A stretch of 44,212 bases of DNA from Gammaproteobacteria bacterium 42_54_T18 (GCA_002163245.1 MAAL01000158.1:1-44212); one strand, 5' to 3'. Counted from the stretch's first letter, positions 1 to 9,335 are shown. Notes: a model not told the origin generated them from the letters alone. Numbers and translations are program-made.

Positions 1-61
1 CAAAAACCAAAGCAATAGAAGTGGAAAGTTTAGCGATCTTGTTGAAGCGTGATGATTTCAT
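1..61 (-). CDS. Start of a secreted or outer-membrane protein (partial)
   Basis: Only the first 20 codons are in the window, reading leftward from an ATG at 61-59. They give MKSSRFNKIAKLSTSIALVF, with a basic N-region followed by a hydrophobic stretch, as in a Sec signal peptide. A GAGG ribosome-binding sequence lies about 7 nt upstream of the ATG on the minus strand. The mature protein is outside the window, so its function cannot be stated. Confidence 0.6.
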   Translation of the reverse strand, partial: MKSSRFNKIAKLSTSIALVF

Positions 62-555
62 GTTAGTAACCTCAAAGGTGAAATTCAAAATATTGTTATC
101 TTGCGATTGATAGAGTTGTTGCAACCGCTGTGCCAGTCTGGAAAGGATTAGGGTTTTTTTCTCGCCTTTGTGTGCTGGTGGATTGGCACCTCAGTGTGGT
201 TGGTAAATAGTGGCGCTAAGCGCTTGATTACATTGGTAACGTGAAATTTACGAACGGAGACTGTTGCCGGTGTTAATGAAGAACAAAAAGGAGAAATATT
301 TTATTCCTTCTGAATGGATTGTGCTCTAGTTAAGGGGGGGGGGAGGCTCAATGTGCATCAAATGTTTGCAAATCAGAAGGATTATTTTCATTTTGCTATT
401 TATAGGCGTTAATAATTCTAAAAACAAAATGCAAATGCAGTAACGGTATTAATAAACTGTGATGTGCAAGTCGCAAAAAGACTATTCTTAACACTAGGAA
501 CATCTTAAGAATAAATAGCGCAAAGACGCCTAAACAAATAAGTGTAGTATATGTT
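62..555. other. Long intergenic region between divergent genes
   Basis: About 490 bases separate the leftward secreted-protein gene from the rightward hybrid kinase. No convincing gene was found. It contains a run of ten G at 334-343 and an inverted repeat at 483-513. No sigma-54 promoter of the TGGCAC-N5-TTGC type was recognised; a TGGCAC near 185 lacks the matching -12 element. Both divergent promoters must lie here but cannot be placed confidently. Confidence 0.4.
483..513. repeat. Inverted repeat upstream of the hybrid kinase
   Basis: TATTCTTAA at 483-491 and TTAAGAATA at 505-513 are perfect 9-bp inverted arms separated by 13 nt. The repeat ends 42 nt before the kinase start codon. It could be an operator or a leader-RNA stem; it lacks a terminator U-tract. 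No partner protein can be assigned. Confidence 0.45.
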
Positions 556-3018
556 ATGAGTAGAACCAAAAAAAATTCAAGTATTGAAGAAGTAACTGTA
601 CAAGATCTTAAGAAGCAGGAATCGAATTTTAGTTGGTTATGTTCATCTCAATCAGGCTGCATATTATTACATGACTTGAATGGAGATATAATTGATGCCA
701 ATGAGCAGGCTCAGAAATATCTTGGTTATGATAAGTGGGAACTTATTAGATTAAATATCAAAGATATTCAACCATCAAAAAAAAGAGGTACAGATAGTTC
801 ACCGATAGCGCTTGATATATATAACGAAAGTAGAGTTGATATAACTAGAGCGATATTTGTAAGAAAGGGCGGGCCGAGGTTTACTGCTGATGTGAAGACT
901 AGCTTTATACGTTTTCATAATGATGATGGATATATGACGGTTATTCAACGTGTTTTTAGGAATAGTAATGAGCTAGAAAATAAATTTAAAAAAAATGAAG
1001 AAAAAGTGGGGGCTAAGGCTGGCCCTGATGAAAGGACTGATTTTCTAACGCTGATGCAAAACCATTTAACGAATCCACTTATTGAGATGTTGGAGGCGAT
1101 TAAATTATTAAATGATACAGATGTTGACTATGAGCAGAAATCTCTATTAAAGCTAACGGAATATTCTGGTGATTATTTAATGAATAATATAAACGACACT
1201 TTAGCAATACTAAAGATGAATTGTAAACAATTTAAAGTTAATGATAACTATTTTAACCTTTCAGGTCTTCTTGAGGAAGTTATAGACACCGTAACTCCGG
1301 CTATTGATAAAAAATCTATCAGATTTAGTAACTATATAGATGCAGAAATCCCTGAGTTCGTGGTAGGTGATGAGTCTAGGTTGCGGATGGTATTAATTAA
1401 ACTTATAAATAATGCTATAAAGATGACAGATAAAGGATCTATTAATTTAGAAGTCAACATTACCATGGATGGTCGAGTGCGTTTTGAAGTTATGGATACA
1501 GGAGAAGGGATCGAGGAACATGAACAAAAACAATTATTCTCTGGAAATATCACCTCGAACTATTCTGTATCTAGGCGCTATGAAGAAGTAGCAATAGGGT
1601 ACACTCTTGCAAAGGAGGTTGTTTTTGAAATCGGAGGTGAATTTGGATACTCCAGCAAGATCGGCGAAGGTTCGTTATTTTGGTTTTCTATGGATATCTG
1701 CGATAATAAAATGAACAAGGGGCCTGATAGATATAAGTTTCTCACGGGAAGAACTATTGTTTATATTGACACTGAAGACAAATCGAGAGACGAGATACAG
1801 CGTCAGTTGACATCTTGGGGGGCGAATTTAGAGATATTCGATTATGAGAGTGAAGCCATTAATTTTTTTAATGATGAGAAGAATAATAAATTAAAGGTGG
1901 AATTTATTATTCTTAATGCTCATAAGTCAGATGGAATATATGCCGCGATTATTCGTTCTATTCAGAATTTCCTTCAGCGTATATCTAATTACAATGACTG
2001 TAGTTTTGTGGTTATTACGCCTAAATTATTTTCTCCGGGTACTGCGCGTCACTTTGCAAGAATAAAACATACGCATTTAAATTTACCTTTGACTATTAAT
2101 GCCTTTGGAAACAAATTGGCACGACTTATCTGCGAAGAAGATCCTTACGAATCTTCTAGCATGGGAAACGCCTCACCCATTGAAATTGGTAAACTTAAAA
2201 TTCTGGAAGGGAGGGTGCTGGTCGTTGATGATGGTAGGGTTACTCAAAAAGCAACAGCAATCATGCTCAGTAAGCATGGGTTGAATGTGAATTGTGTTAG
2301 TAGCGGTATAGATGCAATCTCTGCCGTAGAGAAAAATCATTACGATGTTATTCTAATGGATGTCGTGATGCCAGACATGGATGGAATGGAAACCTCAAGG
2401 AGGATTAGGAAGTTAGAGAATAATCAAAAGCACACTCCTATACTGGCAGTTACTGGAGTTATGAAAGATGATATATGGAAAGGTTGTGTTTATGCGGGTA
2501 TGGATGACTATATGACTAAGCCTATTGATACGCAGCAGATGGTTGCAACCATCGAATATTGGATGGGTACTAACGAGGTATCTAATCCATTTAATATTGG
2601 AGCATCACGGGAGCAAGAATCGCCATCGATAAAGGAAGAGGTCAGTGAGTTGATTTCTGGAATTAGGCAAGGCGATATAGTGATTGAGAAAATTGTGCAG
2701 CAAATGATTATAGATACAAGCCATGAAATAACGGAAGAAATGGTTAACTTATACCTACGAGAGACAAAAGTGCGAATTTCTGATCTTCAGTCAGCGCTTG
2801 AAATTCAGGATTTTTCTCACATGATAATTGAGGCTAATACGTTAGTAAGTAGCAGTAAGACATTTGGTGCGTATTGGATGCAGCGTTTAGCCATGTCATT
2901 TGAGGAGTGTGCAAAATCAAAAAGTAAAAGTGAATGCCGTGAAATGGCAAATTCTTTAGACGTGGTGTTTAATCAAACTCGATCTAAGATGCTTTCTCTT
3001 GTTGAGCAATTAAGGTAG
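556..3018 (+). CDS. Hybrid sensor histidine kinase (PAS-HisKA-HATPase-REC-REC-Hpt-like)
   Basis: An 820-residue cytoplasmic sensor without obvious membrane segments. Order: PAS domain (about 25-135), a divergent dimerisation helix with His170 (QNHLTNP instead of the usual SHELRTP), an ATPase domain (about 265-380; N-box near 285, DTGEG at 314-318), a degenerate receiver (about 398-525) with Asn where the phospho-Asp is expected (FIILNAH), a complete receiver (about 552-670; acidic pair Asp558/559, phospho-Asp602 in LMDVVMPDMDG, Lys655 in TKPI), and a C-terminal Hpt-like helical domain (about 705-815). In the last, the usual His of the AHTLK-type motif is Asn761 (EANTLVSSSKTFGA). The LuxO-type regulator starts 56 nt downstream, so the two probably form one signalling pair. 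The start lacks a strong ribosome-binding site. Family assignment is firm; the signal is unknown. Confidence 0.9.
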   Translation: MSRTKKNSSIEEVTVQDLKKQESNFSWLCSSQSGCILLHDLNGDIIDANEQAQKYLGYDKWELIRLNIKDIQPSKKRGTDSSPIALDIYNESRVDITRAIFVRKGGPRFTADVKTSFIRFHNDDGYMTVIQRVFRNSNELENKFKKNEEKVGAKAGPDERTDFLTLMQNHLTNPLIEMLEAIKLLNDTDVDYEQKSLLKLTEYSGDYLMNNINDTLAILKMNCKQFKVNDNYFNLSGLLEEVIDTVTPAIDKKSIRFSNYIDAEIPEFVVGDESRLRMVLIKLINNAIKMTDKGSINLEVNITMDGRVRFEVMDTGEGIEEHEQKQLFSGNITSNYSVSRRYEEVAIGYTLAKEVVFEIGGEFGYSSKIGEGSLFWFSMDICDNKMNKGPDRYKFLTGRTIVYIDTEDKSRDEIQRQLTSWGANLEIFDYESEAINFFNDEKNNKLKVEFIILNAHKSDGIYAAIIRSIQNFLQRISNYNDCSFVVITPKLFSPGTARHFARIKHTHLNLPLTINAFGNKLARLICEEDPYESSSMGNASPIEIGKLKILEGRVLVVDDGRVTQKATAIMLSKHGLNVNCVSSGIDAISAVEKNHYDVILMDVVMPDMDGMETSRRIRKLENNQKHTPILAVTGVMKDDIWKGCVYAGMDDYMTKPIDTQQMVATIEYWMGTNEVSNPFNIGASREQESPSIKEEVSELISGIRQGDIVIEKIVQQMIIDTSHEITEEMVNLYLRETKVRISDLQSALEIQDFSHMIIEANTLVSSSKTFGAYWMQRLAMSFEECAKSKSKSECREMANSLDVVFNQTRSKMLSLVEQLR

Positions 3019-3074
3019 AAAGCCAATATCATTTTAAAAATTAGTATCTTATGCATAGTAATTTGAGAGGCAAT

Positions 3075-4661
3075 ATGAGCGAAATACTTCCAAAAATACT
3101 TATAGTAGAAGGCAGCCCCTCTTTGGCGCGGTGTTATGAAGCTTATTTGGCCCAGGAAGGATGTGAAACTATTATTGCTAAGGATGGTCAAGTGGCATTG
3201 ACAATAATGGAGGGTGTTGTTCCAGAAGTTGTATTGCTGGATTTTAAGCTGCAGGAGGTTGAAGGCTTGGAGATAATAAATAGAGCGAAGGAATTAAACC
3301 TTCCCTGCGTATTTATTGTCATGACAACACATGGCTCGGAAAACGTTGCCGATGAATCCATGCGAAGTGGAGCTTTGGGCTTTCTTGAAAAACCCTTTAC
3401 GAGGGATAGGCTTGTCATCACCGTAAAGAATGCACTCGATAGGCAGAGAATAGAAAGTGTCGTTGAGAAAGATCAAAAATTTATTTGTCCAAAGGAGGAT
3501 ATTAAAGGGGGTAAATATTATGGTTTTATCGGTTCTTCTAATGAAATGCAGAGTGTTTATCGAACAATAGAAGCTGCCGCTGAAAGTAAAGCCACAGTAT
3601 TTATTACGGGTGAAAGCGGTACGGGAAAAGAAGTTTGTGCTCAGGCAGTTCACCAGAAAAGTAATCGATCAAAAAAGGAATTTGTAGCGATTAATTGTGC
3701 TGCAATACCACGAGACCTTATGGAAAGTGAGATATTTGGCCACGTAAAAGGGGCATTTACTGGCGCACAGTCAACAAGGCAAGGTGCCGCTTCAAAAGCA
3801 GATGGCGGTACACTATTCTTAGATGAAATAGGGGAGATGGACTTGGATTTGCAAAGCAAATTACTCCGTTTCATCCAAACAGGGACAATACAAAAGGTTG
3901 GTAGTAGTACTTTGGAAAGCGTGGATGTGCGTTTTGTATGTGCGACTAATAGGGCGCCCTTGGAGCAAGTAAAGCAAGGGCAGTTTAGAGAGGATTTATA
4001 TTACCGACTTCACGTAATACCTATTACGTTACCACCGTTAAGAGAACGAGAGGATGATGTTTTAGTGATAGCTAACAATTTCTTACGAAAATTTTCAAAA
4101 GAAGAAGAAAAAGGATTTAAGAAATTTTCTCCTGAAACAGAAGCGATAATTTCGAAATACGATTGGCCAGGAAATATAAGACAATTACAAAATGTAGTTA
4201 GAAATATCATAGTTTTAAATAATGGAACTGAAGTTGTTCAGCCCATGCTTCCCCCGCCACTTGATAAAATATCTGTTTTTGAGGAATCAGAATCAGTTGA
4301 TTTAGTGGATGGGCTTGAACCATATATTGTACCTGAATCAATACCAGAGGCCGCTTTTTTAAGTCAGCCAGGCATTGTCCCCCCAGAAGAAACACATGAC
4401 GTAAGACCATTAAGGCGTGTAGAACGTGAAAAGTCAGTGGTTTTGGGCGTGATAAAGCAGATGCTGCATGACAAAAAGGACGGGCCGAATTACCGGGATA
4501 AAAGTGATATTAAGGAATTGTGGAAAGTAGAGATGGAAGCGATAGAAGATGCAATAACATTATGCGACAATAACATCCCAACTGCGGCAAAATGCTTAGG
4601 TGTAAGTCCATCTACTATTTACAGAAAGGTTCAGTCTTGGAAAAATAACGGGCTTTTATAG
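3075..4661 (+). CDS. LuxO-like sigma-54-dependent response regulator
   Basis: 528 residues from the ATG at 3075, chosen because GAGAGG lies 4 nt upstream; an ATG at 3051 has no such site. Receiver domain (about 5-120): phospho-Asp56 in VLLDFKL and Lys106 in EKPF; the acidic pocket reads VEG rather than VED or VDD, so one acidic residue is lost. AAA+ domain (about 150-380): Walker A GESGTGKE at 179-186, the sigma-54-contacting GAFTGA at 226-231 and Walker B LFLDE. The C-terminal Fis-type helix-turn-helix ends TAAKCLGVSPSTIYRKVQSW. The AAA+ region resembles Vibrio LuxO closely from memory (for example DRQGAAELADGGTLFLDE versus TRQGAASKADGGTLFLDE). It should activate sigma-54 promoters when phosphorylated. 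No Qrr-like small RNA or sigma-54 promoter was found nearby. Confidence 0.9.
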   Translation: MSEILPKILIVEGSPSLARCYEAYLAQEGCETIIAKDGQVALTIMEGVVPEVVLLDFKLQEVEGLEIINRAKELNLPCVFIVMTTHGSENVADESMRSGALGFLEKPFTRDRLVITVKNALDRQRIESVVEKDQKFICPKEDIKGGKYYGFIGSSNEMQSVYRTIEAAAESKATVFITGESGTGKEVCAQAVHQKSNRSKKEFVAINCAAIPRDLMESEIFGHVKGAFTGAQSTRQGAASKADGGTLFLDEIGEMDLDLQSKLLRFIQTGTIQKVGSSTLESVDVRFVCATNRAPLEQVKQGQFREDLYYRLHVIPITLPPLREREDDVLVIANNFLRKFSKEEEKGFKKFSPETEAIISKYDWPGNIRQLQNVVRNIIVLNNGTEVVQPMLPPPLDKISVFEESESVDLVDGLEPYIVPESIPEAAFLSQPGIVPPEETHDVRPLRRVEREKSVVLGVIKQMLHDKKDGPNYRDKSDIKELWKVEMEAIEDAITLCDNNIPTAAKCLGVSPSTIYRKVQSWKNNGLL

Positions 4662-4859
4662 ATTGGATATAGTTGTAATCAATAAGATATTAATATTGAT
4701 TTTTCACTAATTCACTATTTTAAGTTTAGCGGGAAAAAATCATAATCTAAAATTAAAATTTAGTAATGCCTTTGAAAATCACATGATATCTCACAAACAA
4801 TATTCCGATCTTTCTATTTGTTATCCATGTTTAGCTTTATAGCTCTTAAAGTACTTACC

Positions 4860-6163
4860 TTATGCCACCAATCTTTCAAGAAGAGGTGCAGGTTTAAACC
4901 ACTCCTCATCATAGGATCCCAGTTTCTTACGGTACCAGTTGAGGGCTTCAAGAACCTTATCAAGGCCAATTTCGTCAGCGTATTGCAAGGGGCCACCGCG
5001 ATGAACAGGGAATCCATAGCCATTGCAAAACACGGTATCAATATCGCAGGAGCGACTAGCAATGCCGTCATCAAGTACCTGAGCACTTTCGTTAATTAAC
5101 ATGTAGATGGTGCGTTCTAATATTTCCTCGTCAGAATTCTCGCGAATCGTTACGTCGTTTTCCTTCGCTAGCTGTGCTGCGAGTTCCATCACTTCAGGGT
5201 CTTCTGTTTTGTTGCGGCCTTCGTAGGTATAAAAGCCGCGCTCACTTTTCTGCCCGAACCGTCCTAATCCGTAAAGTTCGTCACAGATAGCAGCATAGGA
5301 GGGGTCACGGCTATAGAAAATCTCACGGTTACCCTGACGAGAGAGGTAACCAACATCGATTCCAGCTAAGTCGATCATGCTGCAATACCCCATGGCCATA
5401 CCAAAGTCATACAATAGCTGTCGACCTGGAAAGGGGTTGCACCTTCTAATACTAAGCGCGCTGTTTCGCGTCCATATGGCTCAAGAACACGATTCCCAAT
5501 AAAACCCCAACACACGCCTCCTCTTTAATTTCTAATATTTTGACAGGTATTCCTGAATTAAGGAAGTTCATTGCAATACCACCACCCATTGTTCCAGCGC
5601 CAATAATGGCGATAGATTCGATGTTGCGAGGCGATGTTTTAGGACTGATGCCGGGATTTGCAAGCGGCTTCTATACACTGAATGGCTCGTTCGGGCGCTT
5701 TGGTAGCCAATAGTTTTTGCGTGTAGTTGATTGCCGCGTCGAAAAAATCATCCTCACCCTTATATATGCAATCGATGATGCCGTTTTCCAGAGTTTTTTT
5801 TGCATTGACCTGTGTGCCAAATACAATCATTTGAGTTGATAATTCAGCACCAGCCAAACGCGGTAATCACAGGCTTTTTGCTTTCTTCAAGTTCGTTCAA
5901 AATGGTCGGGAGAAAAGGGGTGCCATTCAGTCCACCTTTTGAAAATTCGCTAATATCTTAGCCACCGAAAAACAGTTTTCCGGAGGACGTGACAATGATA
6001 GCCTTAACCTCATCGTTTTTCGTGGGAATTTCAAAACTGGCTTTAATGCCTTGTCGCACAGTCTGTCCTAAGCCATTTACCGGAGGAGAATTGAGGGTGA
6101 TGATAGCGATGTTATCGCGAACTTCGTATAAGGTGGTTTCACTTAAACCTTCGAACGATTTGT
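4860..6163 (-). pseudogene. Remnant of FadB/FadJ-type beta-oxidation multienzyme
   Basis: Pieces of an enoyl-CoA hydratase/3-hydroxyacyl-CoA dehydrogenase (usually about 700 residues) lie in order on the minus strand. The N-terminal crotonase part (about 6153-5870) reads ETTLYEVRDNIAIITLNSP and then hits an in-frame TAA near 5960. A second crotonase piece ends near 5640. The Rossmann motif [17 protein letters not shown] (about 5630-5580) follows directly, then after a deletion [20 protein letters not shown]. The C-terminal dehydrogenase tail (5414-4860) is intact to its natural stop. Several hundred bases of the middle are missing and the frame changes repeatedly; the original start codon also appears lost. 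A non-functional remnant, transcribed toward the LuxO gene. Confidence 0.88.
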
Positions 6164-6172
6164 TTCAAATTT

Positions 6173-6979
6173 ATGTATGTATTAAATATGGATAAACGGA
6201 ATTATTGGTTGATAATAATGTTAATGATAAAAGACGTAAGCGAAGACGCGATATCATCGGACGAGTTACAGTCAATAGCGAAAATGATAGCCGATGCCGT
6301 AGCGGGTAAAAAGCCACTTGAAATGTTAACGCCTGAAAAAGCGCGGTTGTTCGACAAAAACTCGAGCAGTTTTCTCTCCCCGAAGTCTAGAGAGCTAAAA
6401 AAAATTGAAGATAGAATGATTGCAGGGACTGATTGTGATATGGCCATCCGGATTTATCAGCCGCATTCAGATAAGAGTGAATTACCTGGGCTCGTATTTT
6501 TTCATGGCGGTGATAGTGCTGGTGGAAACTTAGCGACTGTAATTTGTTTAAAGTGTCGCGATGAAAAGTTATCGCCGCCGGCTTCACAGCTTTTGTTGTA
6601 CCCCGTTACTGATGCATTTAGTGAGACAAACTCAAAGAAGGACTATGCCGATGGTCTTTTGCTGACATCTTCGGCCATGAATTGGTTTCATGGGCATTAC
6701 TTGGAAAGCTCAGAGCAGGCCAAGAATCCTTACGTATATCCACTGCGCGCTAAAAATCTTGTGGGTTTGCCTCTTGCTCTTGTGATTACCGCAGGTTTTG
6801 ACCCGCTCCGTGATGAAGGGCTTGCTTATGGGAACAGGCTAGGCGCGGCAGGTGTAAACGTAACACACTCTTGTTATACCAGTATGATTCATGGCTTTAT
6901 GTTCTTCGCAGGGGGGATACCTCAACGTGGGGAAGATATCAAAGAAAGCGCGAGATTTTTAGAAAGGACTTTGTCATAA
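6173..6979 (+). CDS. HSL-family alpha/beta hydrolase with internal deletion
   Basis: A 268-residue open frame of the hormone-sensitive-lipase esterase family. Members have an oxyanion-hole HGGG followed about 70 residues later by the nucleophile motif GDSAGG. Here the two are fused as VFFHGGDSAGGNLA, so the intervening segment has been deleted in frame. The rest is normal: nucleophile Ser in GDSAGG, Asp in GFDPLRDEG and His in MIHGFMFF. Most homologues exceed 300 residues. The product is probably inactive because part of the fold is gone. The start is uncertain: Met codons at 6173, 6188, 6218 and 6224 all lack a clear ribosome-binding site. Such esterases often accompany FMO and SDR genes, both of which occur elsewhere in this window. 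Confidence 0.75.
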   Translation: MYVLNMDKRNYWLIIMLMIKDVSEDAISSDELQSIAKMIADAVAGKKPLEMLTPEKARLFDKNSSSFLSPKSRELKKIEDRMIAGTDCDMAIRIYQPHSDKSELPGLVFFHGGDSAGGNLATVICLKCRDEKLSPPASQLLLYPVTDAFSETNSKKDYADGLLLTSSAMNWFHGHYLESSEQAKNPYVYPLRAKNLVGLPLALVITAGFDPLRDEGLAYGNRLGAAGVNVTHSCYTSMIHGFMFFAGGIPQRGEDIKESARFLERTLS

Positions 6980-7020
6980 GTGATTTAGTCATAAACTATT
7001 AGCTGCCCCATCCTCTTAGT

Positions 7021-7084
7021 TGGCGAGAAATGTACATGGTTTGGCGATGAATGCCAGGAATTAAGATTACTTCCCCTCTAGGAT
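7021..7084 (+). promoter_or_regulatory. AraC-type operator and promoter, copy A
   Basis: TGGCGA at 7021 and TGGCGA at 7042 are direct half-sites 21 bp apart. They are followed by CCAGGA and, 37 nt after the start of the second half-site, a -10-like TAGGAT at 7079-7084. The same layout occurs upstream of 8655, 18274 and 40558. No good -35 is present, as expected for an activator-dependent promoter. It would drive the gene starting at 7159. Confidence 0.7.
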
Positions 7085-7158
7085 GGAAAATATCAAGAAA
7101 GTAACGGGTAGGAAAGTGTTATACGGGTCCTATTGATCTCTCAAGAAAGGCGTTTTCT

Positions 7159-7555
7159 ATGTCAATTATAGTCGTTATCGGTCTGCTAGGTCTCTCAGTT
7201 TTAGCCGTTGCAGTATACAGCCTACATGTCTTTCGCAATTACTGGGCTAGAAGAGATTTAGATAGGGTTTATGTGGTTCCTTTTGATGGCAATATGTTCA
7301 ATGTTGAGCGATCTGTTGTTGCAAGACGTGCCACTACCCCCCCCCTCAGGAAACGATTGTATGTATTCCCGGTTATCTGGAAGATATGCGGTATTAAAAC
7401 AAGCGGGAAAACGGGTTATCAGGATTGAACCAGGTCCTGACGACCTTGCCGCGTTCGGCGGTAATTTAATGGATACACGCCGCCGCCAACGAGTTTTTGA
7501 AACGGCAATGAAAACATTGCCTCTGACGATTGAAAAAGCACTGAAATCTGCTTAA
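7159..7555 (+). pseudogene. Patatin-like phospholipase fragment behind a membrane anchor, split by a C-tract frameshift
   Basis: The start at 7159 has AAAGG 9 nt upstream and encodes a single hydrophobic anchor (SIIVVIGLLGLSVLAVAVYSL) followed by about 45 unrecognised residues. At a run of nine C (7337-7345) the sensible frame changes: the upstream frame ends at 7428, while the other frame continues to 7555 with AVLKQAGKRVIRIEPGPDDL and FGGNLMDTRRR, which resembles the C-terminal end of patatin-family lipases. The two parts are out of frame by one base. The lipase catalytic core is absent, so even a corrected frame would yield about 130 residues. The N-terminal part is unidentified; the patatin assignment is tentative. 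The gene lies behind operator copy A. Confidence 0.5.
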
Positions 7556-7557
7556 CG

Positions 7558-8540
7558 TTAACCCTGATGATAACGGGCTGGAGTGACTCTAGTCCAGCGC
7601 TTAAAGCTTCGAGAAAAACTACTGGCATCTGAAAAACCCAATAAAAATGTGACTTCTATCAATGGTACTTTTTTAGTTTCAATCAATTGAGTCGCCATAT
7701 TTTTACACGTGTTATCAAGAATTTCTCGATAGGACGTGCTCTCATCAGCTAACCTGCGTTGGAGTGTTCTATAACTCATGTTTACGTATGAAGCTGTTTG
7801 TTCTGGTGTTGGGGCGCCAGAACACAAGGTTTTTCTAATATGATTTTCAATAATTTGACGTAGGGAAAGTTCGTTAATGCTTTCTAGTTCATCTTTTAGG
7901 GTTTCCTCCGTTATTTTTAGCATGTTTGATTGAATTGGGAATGACTCTTTCTCTAGACCTTCTTGATCCAGTACAAGGTAATTTTCATCAGCACCAACAT
8001 GTAGGTCGTCGCATAAAAACCGCTTATAACGGGGAATTAAATGTTCAGGAGGTATATGTGTTAGATACGCTTGTCGCGGCCTAAATTGGCCGTTGGTTCG
8101 GATGTGACGTAAGGTCTATCTCCTATGGTTGACGGGCTGGAGTAAACCAGATGATAAGCATCTTTATACTCTCGTAACTCGATTGAGAGTGCGGTACTGA
8201 TGACTTGGTAATAGCGTTCAATGCGGTGCAATGCATCGATTAAGCTGTTGCTCATTGATACCGCCAGACCTAACGTCTGGAATGCGTTCATTTCGATGTG
8301 TTTTCGCATGATCAAACCAAAGCTGTAGTCTCCAGTCGCTTTAACCGCAAGATCTAACAACGCTTGTGTCGTGTCGTAGGGAATTCTTGCGTTAATATCC
8401 AGGAGTATACCTTCAGTGATACCAGCTTCATGCAAAAGTGGCTCAGGATCCACGCTATAACTTTTTATAGTATTAATGACAATGGGGATCCAGCTGCCTA
8501 CGGTGCTTGCAGAACGCATGTTATCTCTTCCTTTTTCCAT
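7558..8540 (-). pseudogene. AraC-family transcriptional regulator, frameshifted
   Basis: A regulator of about 325 residues split in two. The N-terminal half (8540 to about 8090) is the arabinose-binding-like sensor domain typical of OruR/VirS-type regulators. The sequence then leaves frame near 8085-8105; in the neighbouring frame it continues FRPRQAYLTHIPPEHL and runs through to 7558. The C-terminal part carries the AraC double helix-turn-helix (YVNMSYRTLQRRLADE and TFLLGFSDASSFSRSFKRW). A single 1-base indel would restore the gene. It is divergent from the desaturase gene, with operator copy B between them, so it is a candidate for the activator of the four-site regulon. Confidence 0.85.
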
Positions 8541-8557
8541 CTGTTATGGTTTCAGTA

Positions 8558-8623
8558 TGGCGAAAAATGTATGGGGTTTGGCAATGAATCCCAGGATTTC
8601 GGTTTGATTGTCTCCTCGATAGT
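8558..8623 (+). promoter_or_regulatory. AraC-type operator and promoter, copy B
   Basis: TGGCGA at 8558 and TGGCAA at 8579 are 21 bp apart, followed by CCCAGGATTTC. A -10-like GATAGT lies at 8618-8623, 39 nt after the start of the second half-site. The site sits between the divergent AraC gene and the desaturase gene and points at the latter. Over about 45 bp it closely resembles copy A and the minus-strand copy near 40.68 kb. Confidence 0.7.
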
Positions 8624-8654
8624 TCACTTCCAGAATACACTGATGAGGTGAACA

Positions 8655-9335
8655 ATGAATATAGAAAACATGGCACACCGGGATAAAACCAGGTACCTGC
8701 AAAAAGAAATTAAGCAGATCAGTGATGATATGCGTATTGAATATCCGATTCTGAAGCATCAGAATGCTTTAGGGTTGGGTATCATGCTTACATCAATCGC
8801 AATCATTTCTCTCTCTGCTTATGCATACTACATCGGCGTTATACCTGCTTGGCTATGCGTTATCGTGGCTGCCATCGCAGCCTCCTTTGTTCATGAGTTA
8901 GAGCATGATCTGGTTCACTATATGTACTTTAAAAACAATAAGATAATGCACCATTTAATGATGCTTCTGTGCTGGTTGGTTCCCCCAGGTACCATCAGTC
9001 ATTGGGTGCGACGGTATATACATCTAAACCACAAAGTGTCGGGAACGCCTGAAGACATCGAGGAAAAGGCAATTACTAATGGTATGCCTTGGGGTTTAAA
9101 ACGTTTTATCATGATGATGGACCCTTTTGTTTCTATGATTCTTGGTCGTGACGGAGGGAGTTGGAGTAAGCATATATTGCATATTATGGGTGGTGCTGCC
9201 GTATTTTCCCCCATTGGTTCTTTCCACTTTGCTGTGTGGTATTCCTTTCTTGCTGGTTGTTTGACTAAACGATCTCGAACAAGCCAGCTGCTCCCATACC
9301 GCCACCTATACACATTGATACGACAACCCATTTAG
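8655..9335 (+). CDS. Truncated membrane fatty acid desaturase
   Basis: Membrane desaturase/hydroxylase family, which uses a di-iron centre held by histidine boxes. Visible are two N-terminal membrane helices (about 36-78), the first His box HELEHD (residues 84-89) and a second HLNHK at about 124-128. The third His box and the C-terminal half are missing: recognisable desaturase sequence ends near 9245, and the remaining codons to 9335 are antisense to a thiolase fragment. Family members are usually above 300 residues; this frame has 226. It is therefore a 3'-truncated gene, probably inactive. The start follows GAGGTGAAC and lies behind operator copy B. Substrate unknown; a fatty acyl chain is likely. 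Confidence 0.72.
   Translation: MNIENMAHRDKTRYLQKEIKQISDDMRIEYPILKHQNALGLGIMLTSIAIISLSAYAYYIGVIPAWLCVIVAAIAASFVHELEHDLVHYMYFKNNKIMHHLMMLLCWLVPPGTISHWVRRYIHLNHKVSGTPEDIEEKAITNGMPWGLKRFIMMMDPFVSMILGRDGGSWSKHILHIMGGAAVFSPIGSFHFAVWYSFLAGCLTKRSRTSQLLPYRHLYTLIRQPI

Noticed and set aside
183-200. TGGCAC as a possible sigma-54 promoter upstream of the hybrid kinase
   Set aside because: The -24 part is present but no GC lies at the required -12 spacing.
4662-4859. Possible Qrr-type small RNA behind the LuxO-like gene
   Set aside because: No sigma-54 promoter, no Qrr core sequence and no terminator were found in this AT-rich gap.
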